Shown: one piece after another, positions 17,793 through 26,993 of the stretch
How positions within the stretch are numbered: the first letter of the stretch is position 1
How the letters are laid out: every line of letters starts with the position of its first letter
Assembly (NCBI GenBank): GCA_045576335.1
Contig: JAZNGH010000028.1
Span: forward strand, 73,172-137,171
DNA from: Scatosoma sp045576335
Lineage (GTDB): Bacteria; Bacillota; Clostridia; Christensenellales; Borkfalkiaceae
DNA length: 64,000 nucleotides
Direction: 5' to 3'
Notes under the pieces: model-generated
Database searches by the model: none
Told to the model about the DNA's origin: nothing
Seen by the model: only the letters and a program-made list of their open reading frames with translations
Made by a program: the position numbers and the translations under genes

Positions 17793-18764
17793 TCATATAT
17801 CTTGCATTAGCTTGTTTTTCTTTTCCTCGTACTCGTCGTCGGTGATGATACCGTCGTCGTAGAGCTTTTTCAGCTCGCGGAGTGCCTCCATTGCACCGAT
17901 AGACGCTTTCGCGCCCGCTTCCTTTCTCTTGCGCTTGGCTTCGACCTTCACTTCGTTTTGCCATACCTCGCACTTGCGGTGCAGCTTGGTGAAAATGACC
18001 TTGTTCCTAAATAGTATGAGCAGCGTCGCCGCTATCCATAAAATTACGCAAATGAGCTGGGACGGGGTGAGGAAAAAGCCCGTGCCGCCGCGCTCGTCAC
18101 CGCGCAAAAATTCCATTCCGAAACGGAAAATCCCGTACGCAATACAGTAAATTTCAATGTTGTATTTGCGTGTTTTTTTGTAGGTGGCAATCATAACGAT
18201 AAAGAGCGCCAGCTCAAATACCGCCTCGAATAATTGCGTGGGCAAAAGCGGCAAGCTTCCGCCGTTCGGACCGCCCGGGTATAAATGCGCCGCGTGCGAG
18301 CTTGCGGGGAAAGAAACACCGAAAATGCTGTCCGTCACGCCGCCGTAGCAGCAGCCCGCCAAAAAGCAACCGACGCGCCCCAAGCCGTGCGCGATCACGA
18401 TCCCCGGCACCATCAACGAAAAATAGGTAAGCGCGTTGCCCTTTGCGGCAGGCACGAATTTGTGGATAAGGAAAATCATCAAAGGAAACGCGCCGATTAC
18501 GCCGCCAAGCCACGTAATACCGCCGATTTTAATCTCCCCTGCTTCAATGGAGTGGAATAGGGAATTGAAGAAGAATGCAGACAGATACAGCACGATTGCC
18601 CCAGGGACGGAAACGATTAACACGCGAATAAAGGTGTGTTCCTTGACCTTTTCGCGGCGGTACATAAGCACGTACGTTACGAGCAAAAAAGCAATCCCGC
18701 CCAGCACGAGCATTAGGGTATACATAGGAATTTTGACATTCCCCAACACTAAATTAGGAAACAT
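17793..18764 (-). CDS. lgt: Prolipoprotein diacylglyceryl transferase family protein with C-terminal SHOCT domain
   Basis: A 323-residue polytopic membrane protein of the Lgt family, which transfers diacylglycerol from phosphatidylglycerol to the lipobox cysteine of prelipoproteins. Seen: GGITWLGGVIGA (about 81-92), HGLGRVGCFLAGCCYG (126-141), and IFRFGMEFLRGDE. The Cys-Cys variant GCCYG differs from the GNFINGE form of classical Lgt and is seen in many Clostridia members. After the last helix, a basic linker leads to a SHOCT domain (295-323, LRELKKLYDDGIITDDEYEE). At least four lipoproteins are encoded in this window and would be substrates. It has its own sigma-A promoter and terminator. 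Confidence 0.9.
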   Translation of the reverse strand: MFPNLVLGNVKIPMYTLMLVLGGIAFLLVTYVLMYRREKVKEHTFIRVLIVSVPGAIVLYLSAFFFNSLFHSIEAGEIKIGGITWLGGVIGAFPLMIFLIHKFVPAAKGNALTYFSLMVPGIVIAHGLGRVGCFLAGCCYGGVTDSIFGVSFPASSHAAHLYPGGPNGGSLPLLPTQLFEAVFELALFIVMIATYKKTRKYNIEIYCIAYGIFRFGMEFLRGDERGGTGFFLTPSQLICVILWIAATLLILFRNKVIFTKLHRKCEVWQNEVKVEAKRKRKEAGAKASIGAMEALRELKKLYDDGIITDDEYEEKKNKLMQDI

Positions 18765-18843
18765 AGTCCCTCCTTAAAGGCGCGAAACGCCTTTTGAAAA
18801 GCAATTTAACAAAATGCGCTTTTACACATTTTAATACCATCAC

Positions 18844-18872
18844 ATTATAATACAAGCGCGGGAATTTGTCAA
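18844..18872 (-). promoter_or_regulatory. Consensus sigma-A promoter of the lgt gene
   Basis: Minus strand TTGACA (18867-18872), 17-base spacer, TATAAT (18844-18849). Leader about 75 nt. Confidence 0.9.
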
Positions 18873-18901
18873 GTCTTTGTATAGCTTTTCGTCAAACGAA
18901 C

Positions 18902-18931
18902 GGAAACCCGTGTAGTTTTACACGGGTTTCC
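18902..18931 (-). terminator. Hairpin after the giant FN3-like lipoprotein gene
   Basis: A 13-bp stem (18902-18914 with 18919-18931) with a four-base loop lies just after the stop. The T-run on the minus strand is weak (GTTCGTTTG). Confidence 0.65.
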
Positions 18932-18948
18932 TTGTTGTTTATTACGTT

Positions 18949-21900
18949 TTAATAGGTCTTGACCGCCGTCATAGAGCTGATCGTCGTCGTACCGTCACCA
19001 ACTGCATAAACTTCGATTTTGGTAATACTGTTCCCATTAACACCGTCGGGAAGATCCAAGGTAGCCGTCGTAGAACCGTTCGTGGTCGTGCCTTCAAGCG
19101 TTTGCGTTGCGCCGTCAGCATCCGTATACGTTACAACGTACTTATACTTTTTAGCGTTGTCGTCACCCGTCCACGTAATCTTACCGCCAGCAGTTTTTTG
19201 GATATTCGTGGGCTTATCGAAAATGGTAATCGTTTGTGCCGCTTGCGAATCGGATTCTACGTAGTAAATGCCGTCCGCGCCGAATGCCTTACCCTTTGCT
19301 TTTACTTCAATCGTATATTTATCGGTGGAATTACCAAAAGTGTATTCGCATTGCGTTGCTTCACCCTCGATTTCCTTGGAAATAGGCGCGCCGCTGCCCC
19401 GAATCGCTACTCTATAACCGTCGGTAATAGAAAGCGAGGCTTGGTTCAGCTTCACAACGATTTTCGCGTTTTCTTCGTTTTGGGTAATCACTTCACCGTC
19501 TTCGCTTTGAAGCTCTACGGTGAAACCGGGCTTGCTTGCCTTCTTCACAACTTGATTGATGTTAAGCGGGGAAGAATTAATAACCGATTTGCCGTTGCCT
19601 TGCGCAAAAATCTTGACCTGGACGCCTTGTGCGTTCGCCGTAATAAATTCGGGCGCATAGCTGCAAGTCGTATCATTCACCTTATCGAATTTCACAGATA
19701 CGGGGTTTTGATCGCCAACCTGCACGATATATTGATCCGCGTCAGCGTCAATATCCCAAACGTATGCTTTATCGCCGTCTTCGAAATCCTTCAATTCGGG
19801 CGTAGGGAGCTTCCAGAACGTAGCGGAAGCAGAGATATCGGAGGAAACCTTCGTGCCGTAGCCAACCGCTTGTACTCTATACGTATAGGACGCACCGCCT
19901 GAAATCTTGGAAATGTCGTATTCACAACCCGTCAAGCCTTCCGCGTGCAAGGTTTCACCGCCGTCCCATACGCGATAGGTAATGGACGAGTTTTGCACGT
20001 TGCTGGAAGCATTCCAAACGAGCTTCGTTGCGTCTGCATTTACGTACGTATCGTTGTCGAATTTAGGTGCTTCAAGCTTGGTGAACTTAACCGTCTGTGA
20101 AGGTTCACTCGTCATATAGTAAACGTCTTTGGAAACTTCGTCGTTCCAGTAGTTTGCCGCCGCGCGCATAAACAACGTTCTGCCGTCCGTCGTTACTTCT
20201 TTTTCAAGACCGACAAACGTGCTTGCGTCGACTGCAGATTCTACTGCATCCTGCCAATATAAGTAGTAATGCTGTGCGTGCTCCGACTTGCCTTCCCAGT
20301 ACAGCTTATCGCCGCCGCTCGTCGGGTCAATTTCGATATTGATAGGTGCGCCCAAACGAACGATTTTCTTCGTTCCCGTGTAGTTGGAAGCCAAAAGGTT
20401 ACCGCCGTTGCCCTTTGCGCATACGCCGAAATCCCATTCGCCTGCCGACAAGTTGGTCAAATCGTACGTCGTCGTACTCGACGTTACGTGGTCACCAACC
20501 AAAAGCGCGTATTCCGTTGCGCCCGTTACCGCCGTCCAGCTTGCTTCATATTCGTGAATATCTAAGTCTTGCGGTTGTGCAAGAACGTTGATTTCCGCCT
20601 TCAAGGAATCCGCCGTGAGCGAGGAAAGGGTTACCTTCTTTTGCGAATCGAACGTTTTTACGTTACCGACCGCTTGTACGGAATAGTTAATCTTCAACGC
20701 TTCCGTTTCGTCCTCGGACATAATATCTCTATAAGCAACCGTTGCAATGGTGTTCGTAACCGTGCCACCTAATTTAGCCGTTTCTTTATAGAGCTGATAC
20801 CCAGAAGCACCCGAAACGCTCTGCCAAGAAATTTTGAAGCCTTGTTTTACGTCATCAGGCGTACTCGTGATGAAGTTTTGCGTAGAAGCATTCGGAGCCG
20901 CCAAACGGATAACTTCGTGTTCTTGACAGTATTGAGAATTGTAAGAGCTGCTGCCCGTCGTCGCTACCGTTTGAATGGAAAGCTTATACGAGCCAGGAAT
21001 TTCAAATGCTTCGCCGTCCTCGCCGTCACCGTAGGAAACGTCGTTTGCAGGAAGGTTGACAATTCTCGACGCACCCGTAGGATCAACGATTTTTACGTTG
21101 TAACCCGCTACGTCGCCGTCTACCTTATCCCACGTAAGTACGTTCATTTTTTCGCCATCCAAGACCATCGTGTCGTCCCATCTCCAATCGGGAGCAACCA
21201 GCACGCGAACGGTCATTTCTTGCGTCCAGTTTGCAAAGTATCTCGTACCTTCCGTATTAACAACGGGTTTGATTTGGATTTTGTTGTCTTTGTTTGCGGG
21301 AAGATTGTCAAGGCGATTCGTCGTTACCGTTTGTTTTACGTTGTTAAGCATTACTTCGTAGCCCGTAGCAACTTCGCTCGCGCCCCAAACCAAAATGCCG
21401 TCTTCGACCTTAATATCCTTAATATCTTTCAAGAATACGTAGTGCTCCGCGTCACCGATAGGCGAGCTAAACGACGAGTCGCCGTTACCCATTGCTTGGA
21501 TTTGGAAATCCACCGTCAAGTCTTGATCGCCCGTCGCACCCGAATCATACACAAGCGACGTAGACGTAACGGGTTCGCCGTATGCACTGCCGTTAATATA
21601 TAATTGATATGCGCGTGCTTTGGTGTTTCCTTTCCACGTAATAACCTGACCGTCGTAACGAAGCTCGGAAGGAACGCCAAGATATTCTTTGATAATCTTT
21701 TCACTCCATTCAGAGAAGGTTGCGTCACCTGCCTTGGGCATAATCTCAATGTTGTTCGTTTGACCGATAACGAAATCCGTATATTCCGTTGCAGTCGTGG
21801 GCTTTTCTTGATTGTTGATTCTCAACACGTATTCGGTTGCGCCAGCAACTGCAGGCCAAGTCATTTTACCGTTTTCGTCAAACGTGATATCCGCTTTTTG

Positions 21901-22227
21901 GATTTTTTCCAAACGCGTGAACGTCTTGGTCACCGCCGCGCTCGCTTTATCGCCGTTGTACGCGGTGATGGTGATTTCTACCGTTTGATCGGTCGAAGCC
22001 GCGGAATAGTGATAAACCGTGGTCGTTGCGGTACTCGCCGTGCCACCGTTGACACTGACTTCGTATCTTTCCGCGTCAACGCCTTGCCACGTAATCGTTT
22101 TACCATCGTATTTAATCGTGGTCTGGTCGATAGCTTCAGGCTCGCCGCAAGCGGCAAACAAACCGCACAGCGCAACCATCATTATCGTAGCTAAAGTTAT
22201 GAAAAATTTTCTAATCCATACCTTCAT
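18949..22227 (-). CDS. Giant lipoprotein of fibronectin-type-III-like repeats
   Basis: A 1092-residue lipoprotein (lipidation Cys at C27, FAAC). The mature part contains about a dozen repeats spaced roughly 80-95 residues apart. Each contains a W-x-x-V-x-G-A-x-x-Y-x-L-like strand pair, for example MTWPAVAGATEYVLRINNQE, ISWQSVSGASGYQLYKE and ASWTAVTGATEYALLVGD. This is the fibronectin type III / Ig-like plan of extracellular adhesion or carbohydrate-associated proteins. The start is ATG 22227 with GGAGG upstream. A longer start at 22341 overlaps the previous gene and lacks an SD. It follows the InlB-repeat gene by 94 bases. Ligand unknown. Confidence 0.88.
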   Translation of the reverse strand: MKVWIRKFFITLATIMMVALCGLFAACGEPEAIDQTTIKYDGKTITWQGVDAERYEVSVNGGTASTATTTVYHYSAASTDQTVEITITAYNGDKASAAVTKTFTRLEKIQKADITFDENGKMTWPAVAGATEYVLRINNQEKPTTATEYTDFVIGQTNNIEIMPKAGDATFSEWSEKIIKEYLGVPSELRYDGQVITWKGNTKARAYQLYINGSAYGEPVTSTSLVYDSGATGDQDLTVDFQIQAMGNGDSSFSSPIGDAEHYVFLKDIKDIKVEDGILVWGASEVATGYEVMLNNVKQTVTTNRLDNLPANKDNKIQIKPVVNTEGTRYFANWTQEMTVRVLVAPDWRWDDTMVLDGEKMNVLTWDKVDGDVAGYNVKIVDPTGASRIVNLPANDVSYGDGEDGEAFEIPGSYKLSIQTVATTGSSSYNSQYCQEHEVIRLAAPNASTQNFITSTPDDVKQGFKISWQSVSGASGYQLYKETAKLGGTVTNTIATVAYRDIMSEDETEALKINYSVQAVGNVKTFDSQKKVTLSSLTADSLKAEINVLAQPQDLDIHEYEASWTAVTGATEYALLVGDHVTSSTTTYDLTNLSAGEWDFGVCAKGNGGNLLASNYTGTKKIVRLGAPINIEIDPTSGGDKLYWEGKSEHAQHYYLYWQDAVESAVDASTFVGLEKEVTTDGRTLFMRAAANYWNDEVSKDVYYMTSEPSQTVKFTKLEAPKFDNDTYVNADATKLVWNASSNVQNSSITYRVWDGGETLHAEGLTGCEYDISKISGGASYTYRVQAVGYGTKVSSDISASATFWKLPTPELKDFEDGDKAYVWDIDADADQYIVQVGDQNPVSVKFDKVNDTTCSYAPEFITANAQGVQVKIFAQGNGKSVINSSPLNINQVVKKASKPGFTVELQSEDGEVITQNEENAKIVVKLNQASLSITDGYRVAIRGSGAPISKEIEGEATQCEYTFGNSTDKYTIEVKAKGKAFGADGIYYVESDSQAAQTITIFDKPTNIQKTAGGKITWTGDDNAKKYKYVVTYTDADGATQTLEGTTTNGSTTATLDLPDGVNGNSITKIEVYAVGDGTTTISSMTAVKTY

Positions 22228-22321
22228 AATGTTGCCTCCTTTTTTATTCACACGGAGCTTTTCTCCGTTGATTACTTTTTTTCCGTCGGTCGGGGTTTTC
22301 ACCCCAACCGACTTGATTTTG
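22228..22321 (-). promoter_or_regulatory. Two hairpins between the two giant surface genes
   Basis: Just after the InlB-repeat stop codon the minus strand forms GTCGGTTGGGGT-GAAA-ACCCCGACCGAC, a long stem without a T-run. A second stem, ACGGAG/CTCCGT, lies just before the GGAGG of the downstream gene. They may protect or process the mRNA, or set relative expression. Confidence 0.4.
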
Positions 22322-25300
22322 TTACAACCACCAAGCTTCAAACTTGATTACGTAGTTCTCGTCCGCCGCGGCTGCTAACGTTGCCCACGTAACATCATCT
22401 GCCCAAGAATCTCCAACGTATACAGGAACATTGTTTAACTGCCAACCCAAGAAGGATTTACCGCCACCCAAAGACGCGGCAGGCGTATCCGGCGTAGGTA
22501 ACGAGTAACCGTATGTAACGTTTTCCGCTCTGTCCACCTCGGTGCTACCCGACATAAATACAAAGGTATACGTTGCGCTCTTCCATTTGCCGTAATAGTA
22601 TCTGTCTCCGTATACTACCGAGCCGTCGGTTGCGTTGCTGTTGTCAATCGCCGTGGTTTTCACACCTTGATACATACTGTGCGAATACCAACCGTCAAAG
22701 ACCTTACCCACTTCCGTCGTCGTAGGAGTCCAAAGCGCAAAGCCGCCCGCCACTTCGGTGTCTGCCATAGAATAGGTTTCGGATTTCTGTGTAGAGCCGT
22801 TTATGACGTAGTAAATGGTATACTTATTTGGATTAAACTTCGGATAGAATACGTAGGTGCTCTGCTTCCCGTCCAACGTAATCGGCCAGCTCGTCACCTT
22901 CTTGCTCGCATCCAACGAACCGTCGGTGTACCAGCCGTCAAACGTCCAACCCGTGCGGTTGTACGATTGATAAGTTATCGAATCGCCACGGTAAAGGGTA
23001 GTTGAGCTATACGTCTCGCCCGTATGTTTCTTGAAGGTTACCGATATAGGCATATCGAATATCGCCTTCAAGGTCCACGTTTTTCCGTGACCGTCCTTCA
23101 CAGCGGGAACGGTAGAACCTTCAAACGGTTCTCCGTAAACGTCTACCCAAGCCACAAACTTGGCGTTCTTTTCGGTTGCATACGCGTTTGCATACGCTTG
23201 CGCCGTGTCAAGCGCCGAGCTTATAAGGTCTGAATAGTACAGCTCTACGCTATATTTGATTTCCCCGTTGACTTCAAACGCTACGGTGTACTTATCCTTT
23301 TCAAACTTCGCCCAAAGATCCTTTTGACCCGAGATTTGGTCGCTGCCAAACTCATATTCCGTCGTAAGATTGCTATTCGTATACCAGCCGACCAAATGAT
23401 AGCCGCTCGGTGCGATTTGCGTGCTCGTAGGCGCGTCGCTCTCTTTCAGCGTATAGTAATGAAGTGCTTTCGTCTCTATATACTTACTGCCTTGACCGTG
23501 CCATACGACAGGATACTCGTTCTTCGTGTAAATAGGATATACGTTGATATCGTTCGCGTACGTATTGAAGTATACGCCGCTGTTCGAGTTACCTTGATTA
23601 TCCGTAATGCACTCGCCGTTTTTCGAATAGCTCCAACCTTGGAAGGTGAAGCCGACCTTTGCTTCGGGTACGCCGAACTTAAACGTCTTGTCGTACGTAA
23701 CGGTCTTGGTTACGCCGCTGCTCGTCAAGCCCGTCAAGGTATAGTTCGTCGTTTCTATATCCGTATAATCGAGCAAGGTCACGGTATACGTATTCGCTGT
23801 ATATTGCGCGTAGAACGTTCTGTTTCCGTATTGTTTATTCAGTTGGGTAACTACGTCGCCCGTGTTGTTTTCCTTCCAGCCTGCAAACGTATAACCCGTT
23901 CTCGGCGGTGCGCTCGTCTTCAATTCCTTGACGTCTTCAATCGTGAACGTCGTATCCGTCGTCTGCCATACGAAATATTCCGCGCCGAACGTATTTACCA
24001 TATACGTAATGGTGTACGTATTTGCCGTAAACTTCGCCCAGTATTCTCTCGGCGAGCTGTTACGCAAGGTAACGTTTGCTCTTTGCGGCGTTCCCGTCAA
24101 GCTTGCGTTCGAGCACCAACCGTCGAACGTATAACCGTCTGCCGATTGATCGTCAAAGTTTACTACGTCGCCGATAAAGTAGCTTCTCGTAAACGTCGAT
24201 TGATTATCCTTGGTGTGGAAGGTAAACGTTTCCGCGTATTGATAAATCGCGTAATAGTAAATGGTTTCGCCCGTTTGATTGCCCTTGATTGCGTAATCGT
24301 CGTCCAATCTCGTCGTAGAGCCTTCTGTACTACTCCAACCCGTTCTTCTACGTTCACTCGTTTTTTCGCTGGGCAGGTTCGGCGTGATATTGTACGCCGT
24401 GTCGTCGTCCAGCTTATACAACAGCGTACCCCAAGGCACTTGGGTAGCTATATGCGCTTGGCTGTCGCTCATAAATACAACCGTATACGTTTGAATAACG
24501 AATTTCGCGTAAACGGTCAAATCCTTGTCAATAGCCGTCGTTGCAAGGTCAAAGTCGTTACCGTTGTCGTACATCCAGCCCTTGAAGTCGTGACCTGCTT
24601 TTACGGGCATATCGTCCGTATATTCTGCCGTCTTGTTCCATTCGGGATAAGCGTAGCCGTAAATCGTGCCCGTATCCTTATCCTTAAACGTTACCGTAAA
24701 CGTTTGAATCTTCCACTTGGTCGTCAAGGTGATAGCGTAACCCGTCGGCTCGGAACTCAAACCAAGAGCTTCTAACGTAAGCGGTTTGAGCGAATTACCC
24801 TCGCCGTCCGTACATTGCACGGGCGTTCCGTTGTTGTCGTAATAGAAGCCGACAAGCTCATAACCCGTACGTTCAGGTACTTCTATCGAATAGTTTTCAC
24901 CGTATGCAATCGTAGTCTTTTTAAGTACGCTGTTACCCGTAAACTTACCGCCCTCGGTCGCATACGCCGATACCGTATACGTATGCGGTGCAAACTTCGC
25001 GTACAAGGTCTTCGTACCGTAAGTACCCGCGGGCAATTGCGTCTTGGCGGTATCGGAGAAGTCCTCATTCTCACACCAACCGACGAAATCGTAGCCTTTA
25101 TACGTACTTAAAGGATCATTATCCGCGCCACTTGCCGTCATAAGCTCGTACGGCTCGCTCGTCATATAATATCTCGCCGTTCCAAGCGTCACGGTTTCGC
25201 CGTCGATCGTCGCTTTATACGTCAATACATAATCCGTTTCTTCCCAGCACGCGTAATAGCGTTTTGTTATACTGCTGGTAACGTTGGTAATGCCAGATTG

Positions 25301-26635
25301 TGCTTGGTCGTACGTTCCGGGACTCGCGCTCGTGTACCAGCCCATAAATTTATAGCCGGGGTTCGCGCTTTCGTTCTTCGTGATCACTTCCAGCTCTTTG
25401 AAGCTGTCAAAGCGTACGTTCGTGTCGCCCTCTACGAGCTTCACGTCGATAGGCTCTGGATCGTAATAGCTGCCCGTATTATAATAGAAGTAGATATGTA
25501 CGGCTTCGCGGATAATCGCGTACAGCTTTGCGTTGCCCGTGATGACCGTCGTGCCGTCTACCTTATATTTCGGGTCGGCATCTTCTTCCAAGCCCCAACC
25601 GAAGAAGGAATCGTTTTGATAAATTGCGTTATAGTCTTGATAATATTCATTAAACGCCTCTTGATACGTAGCACCGTACGGCATCGTTACGTTGTGGGAG
25701 TATCCGTACGCAACGAACGTAATCGTGTACTTCTTCGCTTCGAATTTAGGCGTGAGCGTGTACGACCTCAAATCGTTGTACGGGTCGATGTTGAAGGTGT
25801 ACAGGTGGAAAATCGAGCCTTCTTTCACGTTGCCGCTAATCACGCATCTGTCGCCCATATACCAACCCTTGAAGGTGTAGCCTTCTTTTGCGTTCTCGTC
25901 TACGTAAGGAAGCCCTGCGAGCGCGCCACCTACCGTAAGAGAAATATCCTCGTCGGGCAGACCGAGCGTTTCTAATTTGAGGTGGAATATGTAGGTTTGA
26001 CCTTCATTATATTCTCTATAGTGCGCGTACAGGGTAATATTGTCGTAAAGCGACTTCACGATGTAGCCGTCTTCGTCAACGTATTTCGTACCGCCCGTTT
26101 CGCTGTCGAACAAGCCGAGGTATTCGGTGTACTCCAAAGAGATAGAATGGTCGATATCCAAATAGTTCGTGGTATCCTTTATACGCTTTTGATAGGTTTC
26201 GTTGCCGACCTTGATGGTAACGTTATAATACAGCGTACCCTGCCAGTTCTCGCAGTCGCCGCAACCGTCGCAAGCAAAACAGCCCTCTCTGCCGAAGCAA
26301 TCGATACCCTCGCTTCTTACACAGTCGTTGGCGTTTTCTACGTTTTCGATTGTAATTTCTTCGTAGCTACAATCCGCACCGCATTCGGACGCGCACTCGC
26401 CGATCATTTCGTCCGCGCACGCCGCCGTTTCGATACATGCTTCGCAACCGAAGCAGCCGCCTATACAGCTGATCGTACCAACCAAAGTGGATAACAGAAA
26501 ACCCAACAACGCAAGACCGATTACGATACCGATAACCGCTTCTATAAAGTACCGTACGTGCGATTTTGCGTTTTTGAGAACGTCCGTCTCGCTAAACGAA
26601 TAATCAATGGTGTTTTCGTTTTCGTTAAAAGACAT
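22322..26635 (-). CDS. Giant InlB B-repeat (Listeria-Bacteroides repeat) protein with Cys-rich stalk
   Basis: A 1437-residue protein with no cleavable signal. An N-terminal cytoplasmic segment precedes one membrane helix (about 29-55). A 14-cysteine region follows (C57 to C128, including a run of CxxC pairs at 113-128). The rest carries about 15 repeats of the GY-x-F-x-GWY...LYAKF type, such as GYTFKGWYMGD, GYKFMGWYTS, GYTFAGWKENN and GWTFDGWYTDG. These match InlB B-repeats, beta-grasp modules of Gram-positive surface proteins. There is no LPXTG-type sorting signal, so the N-terminal helix is the anchor. The SD AAGGAG is 8 bases before the ATG. Two promoters and several hairpins lie upstream. 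Confidence 0.9.
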   Translation of the reverse strand: MSFNENENTIDYSFSETDVLKNAKSHVRYFIEAVIGIVIGLALLGFLLSTLVGTISCIGGCFGCEACIETAACADEMIGECASECGADCSYEEITIENVENANDCVRSEGIDCFGREGCFACDGCGDCENWQGTLYYNVTIKVGNETYQKRIKDTTNYLDIDHSISLEYTEYLGLFDSETGGTKYVDEDGYIVKSLYDNITLYAHYREYNEGQTYIFHLKLETLGLPDEDISLTVGGALAGLPYVDENAKEGYTFKGWYMGDRCVISGNVKEGSIFHLYTFNIDPYNDLRSYTLTPKFEAKKYTITFVAYGYSHNVTMPYGATYQEAFNEYYQDYNAIYQNDSFFGWGLEEDADPKYKVDGTTVITGNAKLYAIIREAVHIYFYYNTGSYYDPEPIDVKLVEGDTNVRFDSFKELEVITKNESANPGYKFMGWYTSASPGTYDQAQSGITNVTSSITKRYYACWEETDYVLTYKATIDGETVTLGTARYYMTSEPYELMTASGADNDPLSTYKGYDFVGWCENEDFSDTAKTQLPAGTYGTKTLYAKFAPHTYTVSAYATEGGKFTGNSVLKKTTIAYGENYSIEVPERTGYELVGFYYDNNGTPVQCTDGEGNSLKPLTLEALGLSSEPTGYAITLTTKWKIQTFTVTFKDKDTGTIYGYAYPEWNKTAEYTDDMPVKAGHDFKGWMYDNGNDFDLATTAIDKDLTVYAKFVIQTYTVVFMSDSQAHIATQVPWGTLLYKLDDDTAYNITPNLPSEKTSERRRTGWSSTEGSTTRLDDDYAIKGNQTGETIYYYAIYQYAETFTFHTKDNQSTFTRSYFIGDVVNFDDQSADGYTFDGWCSNASLTGTPQRANVTLRNSSPREYWAKFTANTYTITYMVNTFGAEYFVWQTTDTTFTIEDVKELKTSAPPRTGYTFAGWKENNTGDVVTQLNKQYGNRTFYAQYTANTYTVTLLDYTDIETTNYTLTGLTSSGVTKTVTYDKTFKFGVPEAKVGFTFQGWSYSKNGECITDNQGNSNSGVYFNTYANDINVYPIYTKNEYPVVWHGQGSKYIETKALHYYTLKESDAPTSTQIAPSGYHLVGWYTNSNLTTEYEFGSDQISGQKDLWAKFEKDKYTVAFEVNGEIKYSVELYYSDLISSALDTAQAYANAYATEKNAKFVAWVDVYGEPFEGSTVPAVKDGHGKTWTLKAIFDMPISVTFKKHTGETYSSTTLYRGDSITYQSYNRTGWTFDGWYTDGSLDASKKVTSWPITLDGKQSTYVFYPKFNPNKYTIYYVINGSTQKSETYSMADTEVAGGFALWTPTTTEVGKVFDGWYSHSMYQGVKTTAIDNSNATDGSVVYGDRYYYGKWKSATYTFVFMSGSTEVDRAENVTYGYSLPTPDTPAASLGGGKSFLGWQLNNVPVYVGDSWADDVTWATLAAAADENYVIKFEAWWL

Positions 26636-26679
26636 GTCTACGACTCCTTCCTCTTTTTTTGTTTTCCCGACGGAAAACG

Positions 26680-26707
26680 CTTATAATCCTTTCGTTTGCT
26701 GTGTCAA
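26680..26707 (-). promoter_or_regulatory. Proximal promoter of the InlB-repeat gene
   Basis: Minus strand TTGACA (26702-26707), 16-base spacer, TATAAG (26680-26685). A 9-bp inverted repeat (26694-26715) overlaps the -35. Confidence 0.6.
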
Positions 26708-26857
26708 CAGCAAACAGCCCTAGGGCTGTTTTTGCGTTTGCAGCGGTTTTGCCGCTAACGCGTTTTATTATGTATGCACGCGACTATCGTCGTTTCCTTA
26801 ATTTTCCAAACAGAAAAGGGCAATTCCCGACAATATCACATAATACTATACGCTAAC

Positions 26858-26886
26858 ATTTTACACCTTGCTCACCAAATTGTCAA
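26858..26886 (-). promoter_or_regulatory. Distal promoter of the InlB-repeat gene
   Basis: Minus strand TTGACA (26881-26886), 17-base spacer, TAAAAT (26858-26863). Confidence 0.7.
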
Positions 26887-26950
26887 TACTTTTTCAACTA
26901 TTTTTTTATTTATTTTTTTATTTTTATCATTTCATAAACCCGTTTTACCA

Positions 26951-26987
26951 AAAAAAAGGAAGCAAGAACGCCTAAATTCTTGCTTCC
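26951..26987 (-). terminator. Terminator of the amidohydrolase/AAC(3) genes
   Basis: An 11-bp stem (26958-26968 with 26977-26987) is followed on the minus strand by seven T residues (26951-26957). Confidence 0.9.
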
Positions 26988-26993
26988 CTTCCT

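Larger units (their letters stand above)
26636..26890 (-). promoter_or_regulatory. Structured leader with tandem promoters upstream of the InlB-repeat gene
   Basis: The gap 26636-26993 holds no gene. From the distal promoter the transcript would carry about 215 nt of leader. Its hairpins are AGCGG/CCGCT (26740-26754), a 20-base palindrome AAACAGCCCTAGGGCTGTTT (26712-26731), GTTTGCTGT/ACAGCAAAC (26694-26715) and GTTTTCC/GGAAAAC (26661-26678). The second and third share four bases. The third overlaps the proximal -35, so it could also be an operator. Confidence 0.55.

Noticed and set aside
22322..26635. Repeated DNA words that could suggest a CRISPR array
   Set aside because: Repeats are protein-level InlB modules with diverged nucleotides, no constant repeat or spacer length.
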